A stretch of 17,505 bases of DNA from Bacillota bacterium (GTDB taxonomy: Bacteria; Bacillota; Clostridia; Peptostreptococcales; Anaerovoracaceae): contig JAHZHA010000008.1 in NCBI GenBank assembly GCA_019420525.1, forward strand, positions 1-17,505, read 5' to 3'. Each line of letters starts with the position of its first letter. Position 1 is the first letter of the stretch. The position numbers were made by a program, and so were the translations under genes. Shown piece after piece: positions 1 to 8,425 of the stretch. Below the pieces are notes generated by a model. It saw nothing but the letters and a program-made list of their open reading frames with translations, had not been told where the DNA came from and did not search any database.

Positions 1-92
1 TGTTCCTGCCATCCCATCCGCCGTCTCGGTGGAAAGCGCCGGCTCCGGAAGCCGCCGCAGCGGGGCAGAAAACAGGACGACAACACGATATA

Positions 93-98
93 TATAAT
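93..98 (+). promoter_or_regulatory. possible -10 element upstream of hsdM
   Basis: A perfect TATAAT sits 55 bases before the chosen hsdM start. No good -35 match is visible at 16-18 bases upstream, so this could be chance in a short AT run (CGATATATATAATG). The preceding bases 1-90 are GC-rich and show no other signal. The hsdM frame is open all the way to the window edge, and another frame is open to a stop just before position 100, so the tail of an upstream gene cannot be excluded. Confidence 0.3.
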
Positions 99-152
99 GA
101 AGATAGATTGAAACACTACAGAGAGAAAATAGAAAGAAGACAGGAAAAAGAC

Positions 153-1721
153 ATGGCAGATACGAGAAAAGAACAGGAACGGGACGAGCTGCACCGTGCG
201 ATATGGGCGATTGCAGACGAACTGCGGGGCAGTGTAGACGGCTGGGATTTCAAGAGCTACGTGCTGGGAATGATGTTTTACCGGTATATTTCGGAAAACC
301 TGACGAACTACATAAATGCGGGAGAAATCGAAGCCGGCTGCGAAGATTTCGATTACGCCCTGCTGCCGGACGAAGATGCGGAGCAGGCCCGGGAAGATCT
401 GGTAAATACGAAAGGCTTTTTTATCCTGCCTTCCGAACTCTTCTGCAACGTGAGAAAACGGGCTGCCGACGATGAGAACCTGAACATGACACTGGAAGCC
501 GTATTCAACCACATCGAAGAATCCGCAAAAGGCAGCGAAAGCGAAGCCGACTTTTCAGGGCTCTTCGATGACATCGACGTAAACAGCAACAAACTGGGAG
601 CCACCGTGGCTAAGCGCAACGAAAATCTGGTGAAACTCATTGAAGGCATCGCCAGCATGCGTCTGAACGATTACAAGGACAATACCATCGACGCCTTCGG
701 GGACGCCTACGAATACCTGATGAGTATGTACGCCTCCAACGCTGGAAAGAGCGGGGGAGAATTCTTTACGCCTCAGGAAGTCTCCGAACTCCTGACCCGG
801 ATCGCCGTTGCGGGAAAGACAGAAGTAAACAAAGTGTACGACCCTGCCTGCGGTTCCGGTTCACTGCTTCTGAAAGCCGCAAAAATCCTCGGAAAAGAAA
901 ACGTCCGTCAGGGCTTCTTCGGGCAGGAAATCAACCTGACCACATACAACCTCTGCAGGATCAACATGTTTCTTCACGACATCGACTACGACAAATTCGA
1001 TATCGCCCATGAAGACACCCTGCTGAACCCGCAGCACTGGGACGACGAGCCCTTTGAAGTCATCGTCTCCAATCCCCCTTATTCCATCAAGTGGGAGGGA
1101 GACAACAACCCGGTCCTCATCAATGATCCGCGGTTTGCGCCTGCCGGTGTGCTGGCTCCGAAATCAAAAGCAGACCTGGCCTTCGTCATGCACTCCCTGT
1201 CATGGCTGGCCACAAACGGAACGGCGGCCATCGTCTGCTTCCCGGGCATCATGTACCGGGGCGGCGCGGAAAAAAAGATCCGCAAATACCTGATCGACAA
1301 TAACTTTATCGACTGCATCATTCAGCTGCCGGGCAATCTGTTCTTCGGAACCAGCATTGCCACCTGCATTATGGTTTTAAAGAAAAACAAGCCGGACAAC
1401 CGGACTCTGTTTATCGACGCTTCCGCTGAATTCGTCAAAGTTACCAACAATAACAAACTGACTGAGGAAAACATCGCAAAAATCGTAGACACATTCGTAT
1501 CCCGGGTCGATATTGATTACTTCGCCCGCTGCGTGCCTTACGATGAAATCACAGAAAACGATTACAATCTTTCCGTCAGCACCTATGTGGAACCGGAAGA
1601 CACCCGGGAAGTCATCGACATCGTCAAACTCAACGCGGAGATCGAGCAGATCGTGGCAAGAGAACAGGTACTGCGGGATGAGATTGCAAAGATCATAGCG
1701 GAAATTGAGGTGCAGGAATGA
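153..1721 (+). CDS. hsdM: Type I restriction-modification system DNA methyltransferase subunit (HsdM)
   Basis: Adenine-N6 DNA methyltransferase subunit of a type I R-M complex. It transfers a methyl group from SAM to an adenine in the site chosen by HsdS, and is also required for the restriction complex. Visible signs: an N-terminal HsdM helical domain (residues about 10-150), the SAM-binding motif DPACGSGS at residues 230-237 and the catalytic NPPY at 307-310; a long C-terminal helix ends the protein. The length (522 aa) is normal for the family. I chose ATG 153 because AGGAAA lies a few bases upstream and the family's usual N-terminal motif follows directly. A TTG at 108 in the same frame would add 15 charged residues with no convincing ribosome site. 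The stop overlaps the hsdS start (ATGA at 1718), implying translational coupling. Confidence 0.95.
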   Translation: MADTRKEQERDELHRAIWAIADELRGSVDGWDFKSYVLGMMFYRYISENLTNYINAGEIEAGCEDFDYALLPDEDAEQAREDLVNTKGFFILPSELFCNVRKRAADDENLNMTLEAVFNHIEESAKGSESEADFSGLFDDIDVNSNKLGATVAKRNENLVKLIEGIASMRLNDYKDNTIDAFGDAYEYLMSMYASNAGKSGGEFFTPQEVSELLTRIAVAGKTEVNKVYDPACGSGSLLLKAAKILGKENVRQGFFGQEINLTTYNLCRINMFLHDIDYDKFDIAHEDTLLNPQHWDDEPFEVIVSNPPYSIKWEGDNNPVLINDPRFAPAGVLAPKSKADLAFVMHSLSWLATNGTAAIVCFPGIMYRGGAEKKIRKYLIDNNFIDCIIQLPGNLFFGTSIATCIMVLKKNKPDNRTLFIDASAEFVKVTNNNKLTEENIAKIVDTFVSRVDIDYFARCVPYDEITENDYNLSVSTYVEPEDTREVIDIVKLNAEIEQIVAREQVLRDEIAKIIAEIEVQE

Positions 1722-2983
1722 GCAGACTGGAAGAATTGATACAGGAGCTTTGTCCGGATGGAGTAGAGTATAGGACACTCGGTTCATTAGGTAAGTTTTA
1801 CGGCGGATTAAGTGGAAAATCAAAAGACGATTTTAAAAATGGAAATGAAAAATTTGTAACATATAAAAATATATTTGATAATATTGCACTTAAAACTGAT
1901 ATCGCTGAAACAGTTAAAGTTGCTCCTAATGAAAAACAAAATATTATCCAATATGGCGATATTCTCTTCACAGGCTCTTCCGAAACACCAGATGAATGCG
2001 GTATGTCGTCAGTACTCACTGAGCATATCGATGATAAATTATATCTAAATAGTTTTTGCTTCGGATATAGATTTACAGACCCTGACTGTAATATTTTACC
2101 GGGATTTTCAAAATATTTGTTCCGTTCTGAAGCGTTAAGAAAACAAATTAAACGGACTGCAAGCGGAGTAACTCGTTTTAATGTTTCTAAAAAGAAAATG
2201 GAAAAAGTGATGATTCCCATTCCGCCTCTCGAAGTCCAGAGCGAAATCGTTCGCATTCTGGACACTTTCACGGCGCTTACCGAAGAGCTTACCGAAGAGC
2301 TTACCGAAGAACTTACCGCACGCAGAAAGCAGTATGAGTATTATCTCAACAATCTATTAATATTTGAAGAAGATGTTCCTTATTATTCTCTTGAAGAACT
2401 GTGCGGTATTGTTGATTATAGAGGAAAGACGCCAAAGAAAGTTGATAGCGGTATATTCTTAGTAACCGCAAAGAATATTAGAAAAGGCTATATTGATTAT
2501 GAAAAATCTCAAGAGTTCATTAAAACTGAAGAATATGATTTGGTAATGCGCAGAGGTCTGCCTCAATTAGGCGATGTTTTAATCACTACTGAAGCTCCAT
2601 GTGGTAATGTTGCTCAAGTTGACAGGACGGATATTGCATTAGCACAAAGAGTAATTAAATACAGACCTAAAACTTCTGCTTTGGATAGTACATTTTTAAA
2701 ATATATATTATTGGGAAAAGAGTTTCAGAATAAAATTCTTTCTGCGGCAACAGGTGGAACGGTCAAAGGTATTAAAGGAAGTAAATTACATAAATTAACG
2801 ATTCCAGTCCCACCCCTCGACGAACAACGCCGTATCGTCTCCATCCTCGACCGCTTCGACGCCCTATGCAATGACCTGACCAGCGGTCTGCCGGCTGAGA
2901 TCGAAGCCCGCAGGAAGCAATACGAGTACTACCGGGACAAGCTGCTGAGCTTTCCGCCGGCAGAGAAAGGAGAGGAGTCATGA
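1718..2983 (+). CDS. hsdS: Type I restriction-modification system specificity subunit (HsdS)
   Basis: DNA-recognition subunit that joins two HsdM and two HsdR subunits and sets the bipartite target site. Layout: target-recognition domain 1 (residues about 15-165), a central conserved helical spacer (about 166-210), target-recognition domain 2 (about 211-365) and a C-terminal conserved helix. The two conserved parts are related: both have PPL-x-x-Q, then an RILD/SILD stretch, and both end in ARRKQYEYY (DNA 2318-2344 and 2906-2932). The spacer holds tandem TEEL units. Both recognition domains are clearly AT-rich (about 1790-2210 and 2345-2800) while the conserved parts match the GC-richer neighbours, which suggests the domains were exchanged from other alleles. 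The gene overlaps hsdM and hsdR by four bases each. It appears intact at 421 aa; the target sequence cannot be read from it. Confidence 0.95.
   Translation: MSRLEELIQELCPDGVEYRTLGSLGKFYGGLSGKSKDDFKNGNEKFVTYKNIFDNIALKTDIAETVKVAPNEKQNIIQYGDILFTGSSETPDECGMSSVLTEHIDDKLYLNSFCFGYRFTDPDCNILPGFSKYLFRSEALRKQIKRTASGVTRFNVSKKKMEKVMIPIPPLEVQSEIVRILDTFTALTEELTEELTEELTARRKQYEYYLNNLLIFEEDVPYYSLEELCGIVDYRGKTPKKVDSGIFLVTAKNIRKGYIDYEKSQEFIKTEEYDLVMRRGLPQLGDVLITTEAPCGNVAQVDRTDIALAQRVIKYRPKTSALDSTFLKYILLGKEFQNKILSAATGGTVKGIKGSKLHKLTIPVPPLDEQRRIVSILDRFDALCNDLTSGLPAEIEARRKQYEYYRDKLLSFPPAEKGEES
2276..2317 (+). repeat. 12-bp tandem repeat in the hsdS spacer (TEEL units)
   Basis: The 12-mer CTTACCGAAGAG occurs three times in a row (2276-2287, 2288-2299, 2300-2311, the last with GAA for GAG), followed by a half copy CTTACC. 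It encodes LTEE units in the helix between the two recognition domains. In EcoR124I versus EcoR124/3I, a change from two to three TAEL units lengthens the spacer of the DNA target by one base pair. The unit here has the same length and place, so copy-number change by slippage or unequal crossing-over is plausible. Confidence 0.85.
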
Positions 2984-5900
2984 GTACATATAATATGATT
3001 CTGTCCGCCGGCGAAAGCACCGTTGTAGCGGAATACGAACCCCAGGAGAGGCGTTCGGACGCTTATCAGAGTGAAGCGGCGCTGGAACGGGCTTTCATCA
3101 AAATGCTGGGTGAGCAGGGATATGAGTACGTGGATATTCACAGCGAGAAGGATCTCATCGACAATCTGAGAAAGCAGCTGGAAGAGCTCAATCAGTACCG
3201 TTTCACCGACCGGGAATGGGAGAGCTTTTTCTCCTCCAAAATCGCCGGCAAAAACGACGGCATCGTGGAAAAGACACGCAGGATTCAGGAGGACTACGTG
3301 CAGAATCTCACCCGGGAGGACGGCACTACCATGAATATCTCTCTCATCGACAAGAAGAATATTCACAACAACCGCCTGCAGGTCATCAATCAGTACGAAG
3401 AGAGCGGCGGCAGGCACGACACCCGCTACGACGTGACGATTCTGGTCAACGGTCTGCCTCTCGTTCACGTGGAACTGAAACGCCGCGGCGTGGCCATCAA
3501 GCAGGCTTTCGATCAGATCGACCGCTACCAGCGGGACAGCTTCTGGGCGGGATCGGGGCTCTACGAATACATACAGATTTTCGTCATCTCCAACGGCACA
3601 AACACGAAATACTATTCCAACACCACCCGGTTCAGCCATATCAGAGAAAGCCAGAACCGCCCCGGAAAAAGAGGCATGAAGACTTCCAACAGTTTTGAGT
3701 TCACATCCTACTGGGCTGACGGCGGCAACCGCATCATTTCCGATCTGGTGGACTTCACAAAGACCTTCTTTGCCAGACATACGCTGCTGAACATTCTGAC
3801 GAAATACTGCGTCTTTACCGCCGAGGAGATCCTGATGGTGATGCGGCCCTATCAGATCGTGGCTACCGAGCGGATTCTCAACCGCATCGAAGTTTCGTCC
3901 AATTACAAGAAAGCCGGAACCATCGAGGCTGGCGGCTACATATGGCATACCACCGGCAGCGGCAAGACGCTGACTTCCTTCAAAACAGCCCAGCTGGCCA
4001 CGAATCTCCCGTATATCGACAAAGTTCTCTTCGTAGTCGACCGCAAAGATCTGGACTACCAGACCATCAAAGAATACGAGCGCTTCGAAAAAGGCTGCGT
4101 CGCTCCCAACACCAGCACCGCAGTCCTGCAGAGACAGCTGGAAGACCGGGACGAAAAGGGAAACTATCATCCGTACAAGATCATCGTCACCACCATCCAG
4201 AAGCTGGACATATTCATCACCAAAAACCCGAAACATCCGGTGCGCGACAGCCACATCGTCCTGATCTTCGATGAATGCCACCGTAGCCAGTTCGGCGACA
4301 TGCACACCCGCATCGTAGGCGGCACTATTATAAAAAAGGAAAAGACCATCAAAGTGGACCGGTATTTCAGGAACTATCACATTTTCGGATTTACCGGAAC
4401 GCCGATCTTCCCGGAAAATTCCCCCGGAGGCAGAAATCCCCTCCTGAAGACTACGGAACAGGTCTTCGGCGACAAACTCCACACCTATACCATCGTCAAC
4501 GCCATCAACGACGGAAACGTGCTGCCGTTTCACATCGATTACATCAACACCGTAAAGCGGAAAGAGACCGGCGCCGACAAACAGGTCAGCGCCATCGACA
4601 CCGAAGAGGCCCTGTCTTCTCCGGAACGCATTTCCGAAGTGGTGAAATACATCCTGGACCACTTCGACCAGAAGACAAAGCGCAACAAATGGTACAACCT
4701 GAAAGGCCAGCGCGTCAACGGATTCAACTCCATGTTCGCCGTCAGCTCCATTCCGTTCTGTAAAAAATACTATCTGGAACTGAAAAAGCAGATCGCGGAG
4801 ACCCGCCGGGACCTGACCATCGCCACCATTTTTTCCTATGCCCCTAACGAGGAAGACAGCGCCAGCGGCATTCTGGGAGAGGAGAGCTTCGATACCGAAA
4901 GCCTCGACCGGAATTCCCGGGATTTTCTGGAAATGGCCATCGACGACTACAACAAAATCTTTCAGACGAATTATGACACCTCCGGCAAGGGTTTTCAGAA
5001 TTACTACAAAGACTTGTCCCAGAGAGTCAAAAACCGCGAAGTCGACCTGCTGATCGTGGTCAATATGTTCCTGACGGGCTTCGACGCCACTACGCTGAAC
5101 ACCCTCTGGGTCGACAAAAACCTGAAAATGCACGGACTGATCCAGGCCTTTTCCCGGACCAACCGCATCCTCAACTCCGTCAAAAGCTGCGGAAACATCG
5201 TCTGCTTCCGTGACCTGGAACAGGCCACAAACGACGCCATCCGCCTCTTCGGAGACAAAGACGCCGGCGGAATCGTGCTGCTGAAATCATACGACGATTA
5301 TTACTACGGCTTCACCGACGGAAAAGGGCGTCACCAGAGAGGCTACGCAGACTGCATCGCCGAACTGCTGGAACGCTTCCCTCTGGGAGAGCCCATCACA
5401 GGCGAACAGAATCAGAAAGACTTCGCTGTCCTGTTCGGAAACATCCTCCGCCTGAGAAATATTCTCTCCGCCTTCGACCAGTTCGCCGGCAGCGAGATCC
5501 TTTCCCCGGGGGACTTCCAGAACTACACGGGCACCTACAACGATATTTACACCGACACCAGAGAAAAACCGGCGGACAAAGACAGCATCATGGACGACGT
5601 CGTCTTCGAAATGGAACTGGTAAAACAAGTAGAAGTCAACATCGACTACATCCTCATGCTGGTGGCAAAATACCACGAGGAGAGCTGCAGGGACAAAGAA
5701 ATCCTCGTATCCATCGACAAAGCCATCCGTTCCAGCCTCCAGCTCCGTTCCAAAAAAGAGCTGATCGAAAACTTCATCGAGACCATCAACAACAGCACCG
5801 ACGTCAATTCCGACTGGCAGGAATTCGTCCGGAAACAGCGGGAGACCGACATCCGCGCCCTGATCGGTGAAGAAAAGCTGAAACCGGAAGCCACGGAAAA

Positions 5901-6192
5901 GTTCGTAAACAACTCCTTCCGGGACGGCGTCCTGAAGACAAACGGCACCGAAATCGACAATATACTTCCGCCGATATCGCGCTTCGGAGGCGGCGCCCGG
6001 GACCGAAAAAAACAGACGGTCGTCGAAAAACTGAAGAAATACTTCGAAAAATACCGCGGCCTTTTCAGCCCGGAAGAACTCCTGATGGAAGACAAAAAGA
6101 AAACGCCTTACCCCGCACCGTCCCGGGACGAGTCCCTCAGCATGGCAGCGGAAGAAGGCGCAGCATACGGCAGTGAAGGGGAGAAGAGGTGA
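2980..6192 (+). CDS. hsdR: Type I restriction-modification system endonuclease/translocase subunit (HsdR)
   Basis: ATP-dependent DNA translocase and endonuclease of the type I complex; it reels in unmethylated DNA and cuts at a distance from the site. Domains in order: an N-terminal PD-(D/E)xK nuclease with D151, E165 and K167 (the ELK motif), the same spacing as in EcoR124I HsdR as I recall it; a superfamily 2 helicase core with Walker A TTGSGKT (K329), DECH at 431-434, motif III TGT at 472-474, LTGFDA near 697-702 and the motif VI region QAFSRTNR at 722-729; then an HsdR C-terminal helical domain that docks on the methylase. The length of 1070 aa is typical. It starts inside the hsdS stop (ATGA) after a strong site GGAGAGGAG. 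A long open frame on the opposite strand (2929-5133) is a codon-bias shadow. Confidence 0.95.
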   Translation: MSTYNMILSAGESTVVAEYEPQERRSDAYQSEAALERAFIKMLGEQGYEYVDIHSEKDLIDNLRKQLEELNQYRFTDREWESFFSSKIAGKNDGIVEKTRRIQEDYVQNLTREDGTTMNISLIDKKNIHNNRLQVINQYEESGGRHDTRYDVTILVNGLPLVHVELKRRGVAIKQAFDQIDRYQRDSFWAGSGLYEYIQIFVISNGTNTKYYSNTTRFSHIRESQNRPGKRGMKTSNSFEFTSYWADGGNRIISDLVDFTKTFFARHTLLNILTKYCVFTAEEILMVMRPYQIVATERILNRIEVSSNYKKAGTIEAGGYIWHTTGSGKTLTSFKTAQLATNLPYIDKVLFVVDRKDLDYQTIKEYERFEKGCVAPNTSTAVLQRQLEDRDEKGNYHPYKIIVTTIQKLDIFITKNPKHPVRDSHIVLIFDECHRSQFGDMHTRIVGGTIIKKEKTIKVDRYFRNYHIFGFTGTPIFPENSPGGRNPLLKTTEQVFGDKLHTYTIVNAINDGNVLPFHIDYINTVKRKETGADKQVSAIDTEEALSSPERISEVVKYILDHFDQKTKRNKWYNLKGQRVNGFNSMFAVSSIPFCKKYYLELKKQIAETRRDLTIATIFSYAPNEEDSASGILGEESFDTESLDRNSRDFLEMAIDDYNKIFQTNYDTSGKGFQNYYKDLSQRVKNREVDLLIVVNMFLTGFDATTLNTLWVDKNLKMHGLIQAFSRTNRILNSVKSCGNIVCFRDLEQATNDAIRLFGDKDAGGIVLLKSYDDYYYGFTDGKGRHQRGYADCIAELLERFPLGEPITGEQNQKDFAVLFGNILRLRNILSAFDQFAGSEILSPGDFQNYTGTYNDIYTDTREKPADKDSIMDDVVFEMELVKQVEVNIDYILMLVAKYHEESCRDKEILVSIDKAIRSSLQLRSKKELIENFIETINNSTDVNSDWQEFVRKQRETDIRALIGEEKLKPEATEKFVNNSFRDGVLKTNGTEIDNILPPISRFGGGARDRKKQTVVEKLKKYFEKYRGLFSPEELLMEDKKKTPYPAPSRDESLSMAAEEGAAYGSEGEKR

Positions 6193-6196
6193 ATTT

Positions 6197-6225
6197 AAAA
6201 ACGGTGCCGCGGGGCACCGTTTTTT
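6197..6225 (+). terminator. Rho-independent terminator of the hsd operon
   Basis: An 8-bp perfect GC-rich stem (ACGGTGCC at 6201-6208 with GGCACCGT at 6213-6220, loop GCGG) is flanked by an A run at 6197-6200 and a T run at 6221-6225. It begins five bases after the hsdR stop. The A/T flanks mean it could work in both directions, but the hsd operon is the obvious user. Confidence 0.92.
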
Positions 6226-6257
6226 ACTTCTCTTTTCGATGTGGGAGCTCACAAAGA

Positions 6258-6279
6258 CGGACAAAACAGGGTTTTGCCG
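6258..6279 (-). terminator. possible terminator of the lipoprotein gene
   Basis: On the - strand an inverted repeat CGG-CAAAAC / GTTTTG-(T)-CCG with a 3-base loop lies 10 bases beyond the lipoprotein stop and is followed by the T-rich TCTTTGT. One base bulges from the stem and the T run is broken, so this is weaker than the terminator at 6197-6225, which could also serve this strand. Confidence 0.4.
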
Positions 6280-6288
6280 CTTTCTGAC

Positions 6289-6783
6289 TCAATAAATATA
6301 TGCCGTTTCAATATTTTTCGCATCAACACCATCATCATCCTGTAAAACCAGCTTTCCTATAACAGTTATTTCATCTCCGATTTTAAGATTCGCAATCTCA
6401 TCTGTGTTTGCAAATTTCACGTCCAGGCTGAAAGTGGTTGCCATAAAAGCAGTTCCCATTATTGTCGCAATATCTGCGTTTTCGCCGAACATTTCAGATA
6501 ATTCTTCTTCTGTAATATTTGCGTCGCTTTTATCCAGCACCCATCTGATCATCACACTGTCATCGCCGATATCATAAACGAAACCGCTCATAATGCAGTT
6601 GGTATTATTATATTTCCCAATAGCACTTGCTTTATTTGACTCATATGTCAATGCCAATTCTTTAAAACTGATGGAAGCTGCGTCTTTTTCCAGTTCTTCT
6701 TTGCTCGTTATGCCCGCTCCGCCGCAAGCCGCAAGGGATAAGGTCAAAACTGCCACAAGTAATAATGCGAGTAATCTTTTCAT
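6289..6783 (-). CDS. Small lipoprotein with a probable OB-fold (tRNA_anti-like) domain
   Basis: A 164-residue exported lipoprotein. A short hydrophobic signal (KRLLALLLVAVLTLSLAAC) ends in the lipobox LAAC with Cys20, which predicts lipid anchoring on the outer face of the membrane. Residues about 40-164 alternate beta-strand patterns around a GKYNNTNCIMSGFV segment and a final IGDEITVIGKL strand. This resembles the tRNA_anti-like OB-fold family often found in small secreted proteins of Firmicutes; family placement is inference from the pattern. AAGAAAGGATC lies upstream of the ATG. The gene is monocistronic on the - strand, converging with hsdR and downstream of the VOC gene, with its own likely promoter between them. 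Ligand and role are unknown. Confidence 0.85.
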   Translation of the reverse strand: MKRLLALLLVAVLTLSLAACGGAGITSKEELEKDAASISFKELALTYESNKASAIGKYNNTNCIMSGFVYDIGDDSVMIRWVLDKSDANITEEELSEMFGENADIATIMGTAFMATTFSLDVKFANTDEIANLKIGDEITVIGKLVLQDDDGVDAKNIETAYIY

Positions 6784-6841
6784 AATAACCGATCCTTTCT
6801 TAATGCATACTTCTTCCGCTATGTGGAGTACTTATACAAAA

Positions 6842-6870
6842 AGATTAATATATCAAATAATTTATGTCAA
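6842..6870 (-). promoter_or_regulatory. probable promoter of the lipoprotein gene
   Basis: On the - strand a perfect -35 box TTGACA (6870-6865) is followed by 17 AT-rich bases and TAATCT (6847-6842), a weak -10. The distance to the lipoprotein ATG at 6783 is about 60 bases. The good -35 and exact spacing favour a real promoter; the poor -10 lowers confidence. Confidence 0.5.
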
Positions 6871-6886
6871 TCCGGTGATGGTGCTG

Positions 6887-7255
6887 TCACACGGAAAATT
6901 CCACGTCGACTCCGTTAGGATCTTTTACGCTGAAAAACCTTGGTTTCGGACCGAACTGTCTGATTTCTGACGGTTGATATCCCAGGTTTGCAGCCTTTTC
7001 CCTTAAACTTTCCAGCGATTCACCCGCGGCGAAATTCATCATCACTCCGGAGACCTCCGGATTTCCGCCATGTGGCTGCTCATCGCTGAACTGGATGATT
7101 TCAATCATGGTGTCACCGTCTTGATCGGCCAAAAACGCGATTTTTCCCGCAGGTACTTCCAGCCTACGGACGACTTTTAACTTTGCGAGTTCTGTGTAGA
7201 AGCGGACCGATTGATCCAGATCTTTTGTCCCGAAAGACACTAAATTCAATTTCAT
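6887..7255 (-). CDS. VOC superfamily (glyoxalase/bleomycin resistance-like) protein
   Basis: A 122-residue single-module VOC protein made of two beta-alpha-beta-beta-beta halves. The pattern is seen in the N-terminal MKLNLVSFGTKDLDQSVRFY and the C-terminal FFSVKDPNGVDVEFSV, the latter being the usual end of glyoxalase I-like proteins. Members bind a metal or small electrophilic substrates (lactoylglutathione lyase, fosfomycin or bleomycin resistance, dioxygenases). The C-terminal Glu of VEF is a typical metal ligand, but the usual N-terminal His is not obvious and the third position looks like Asn, so a metal-dependent lyase function is not assured. The start is supported by a near-perfect GGAGGAGGT just upstream. 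The closest described group would be GloA-like proteins; the substrate cannot be told. Confidence 0.88.
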   Translation of the reverse strand: MKLNLVSFGTKDLDQSVRFYTELAKLKVVRRLEVPAGKIAFLADQDGDTMIEIIQFSDEQPHGGNPEVSGVMMNFAAGESLESLREKAANLGYQPSEIRQFGPKPRFFSVKDPNGVDVEFSV

Positions 7256-7308
7256 ATCATTACCTCCTCCAAGCCTTTCATGTCATGTAAAATCGACATT
7301 GATTCCGA

Positions 7309-7338
7309 TTTCCATTACTTGCTGTATTTCAGTATAAT
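7309..7338 (+). promoter_or_regulatory. possible promoter of the acetyltransferase gene
   Basis: A perfect TATAAT at 7333-7338 is preceded at 18 bases by TTTCCA (four of six matches to the -35 consensus). It would give a leader of roughly 95 bases before the acetyltransferase start. I see no known riboswitch fold or terminator hairpin in that leader. Confidence 0.4.
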
Positions 7339-7443
7339 AGAAATATCTGCGGATGTCAGCCGGCCTGTCGCAGGGAGTGGAGAAATAATTGCTGACAGTT
7401 ATCGATGGATACATAAATTAGAAAAAACGGTGGGGCAGAGTTG

Positions 7444-7962
7444 ATGGAAACAGGTAATAAAAGAATCAATTTACTAATCCGTGAAATCCGCGAAGAAGAA
7501 TTCGCATTACTGAAAGACTTTCTGTATGAAGCCATCTTCGTTCCGGAAGGTGCGGAACCGCCCGGCAGGGAAGTAATCGATCTGCCCGAGCTGCGCCTTT
7601 ACATCGAAGATTTCGGATCCCGGAAAGGAGACCATTGTCTAGTGGCAGATTTCGGCGGAAAAGTAGTCGGTGCGGTCTGGATCAGAATCATGAACGATTA
7701 CGGTCATATAGACGATGACACACCGTCCTTTGCAATTTCTCTTTACAAGGAATACCGGGGGCAGGGGATCGGTACCCGGCTTATGACTGATATGCTTGAA
7801 CTGCTGAAATCCAGAGGATACAGACAGGCATCTCTGTCGGTGCAGAAAGAGAATGACGCGGTCAGACTCTACGAGTTCGTCGGATTCCAAATTGTGGACG
7901 AGAATGAACAGGAATATATTATGGTATGCGAGTTGGAGCAGAAATCTATCGTAATAAAATGA
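7444..7962 (+). CDS. GNAT family N-acetyltransferase
   Basis: A 172-residue acetyl-CoA-dependent acetyltransferase of the GNAT fold. The acetyl-CoA pyrophosphate loop is visible as YRGQGIGTRLM around residues 104-114, preceded by the beta-4 strand region (DDTPSFAISLYKEY). It is followed by the helix and LSVQKENDAVRLYEFVGF, the standard motif B with Asn and Tyr near the active site. Such proteins acetylate amines of antibiotics, peptides, polyamines or protein N-termini; the acceptor cannot be told. ATG 7444 is preferred because GGTGGGG lies eight bases upstream; a TTG directly before it (7441) would add one residue. It is followed by a short degraded interval and the DUF3795 gene. Confidence 0.9.
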   Translation: METGNKRINLLIREIREEEFALLKDFLYEAIFVPEGAEPPGREVIDLPELRLYIEDFGSRKGDHCLVADFGGKVVGAVWIRIMNDYGHIDDDTPSFAISLYKEYRGQGIGTRLMTDMLELLKSRGYRQASLSVQKENDAVRLYEFVGFQIVDENEQEYIMVCELEQKSIVIK

Positions 7963-8057
7963 TAAATATCTGTTTCTATGGTTCTGCCCGCCATTCCAGT
8001 AAAAAAGATCGGGAAGCTGCCGACGATTAAGATGAAAACGAGAGGAGAACATCAGTT

Positions 8058-8388
8058 ATGAAGGATAGGATCGCATACTGCGGCCTGAATTGTGAAGAAT
8101 GCGATGCATACATTGCAACGATTAACGATAATCAGGCACTGCGCGAAAAGACTGCAAAACTCTGGGCTGAGCTGAATCAGGCTCCGATTCTGCCGGAACA
8201 CATCGATTGCGAAGGCTGCCGCGTAGATGGAAGGAAAACGATATACTGCGAGAGCCTCTGCGGCATTCGCCAGTGTGCGCTGCAAAAGGGAATAGACATG
8301 CGGGTCCTGTCCGGAAATCGAAACATATCCGACCCTTGGAATGCTTCTTTCAAACAATCCAGAGGCACATAAAAACCTGAAAGGATAA
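8058..8388 (+). pseudogene. DUF3795 protein, frameshifted near its C-terminus
   Basis: Cysteine-rich small protein of the DUF3795 family (possible zinc or metal binding, function unknown). The N-terminal signature IAYCGLNCEECDAYIAT, the DCEGCR pair and the CGIRQCALQKG segment are all present. The continuous frame then runs to a stop at 8370-8372 with an unrelated tail. The +1 frame from 8299 instead reads CGSCPEIETYPTLGMLL and ends NLKG at the stop 8386-8388, which matches how this family ends (Cys-x-x-Cys, then a helix with L-L-x-x-N-P-E-A). So one base was gained, or two lost, near 8298. The start has GAGGAG upstream. Either a recent pseudogene or a base-call error; without the shift the gene would be about 109 aa. 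Confidence 0.8.
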
Positions 8389-8425
8389 AAAACCGCGATC
8401 TACACTTCACATGGGAGGCAACACA

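Noticed and set aside
2929..5133. A 734-codon open frame on the - strand opposite hsdR
   Set aside because: It lies fully antisense to a well-supported hsdR, has no ribosome site or recognisable motif, and its D/V/F-rich composition is the mirror of the hsdR codon bias. The same holds for the - strand frame at 5287-6264.
7959..8030. A 23-codon frame (MINICFYGSARHSS...) whose ATG overlaps the acetyltransferase stop
   Set aside because: The ATGA overlap and the start resemble the N-terminus of a Rossmann-type protein, so it could be a gene remnant, but it is too short and has no ribosome site that I can defend.
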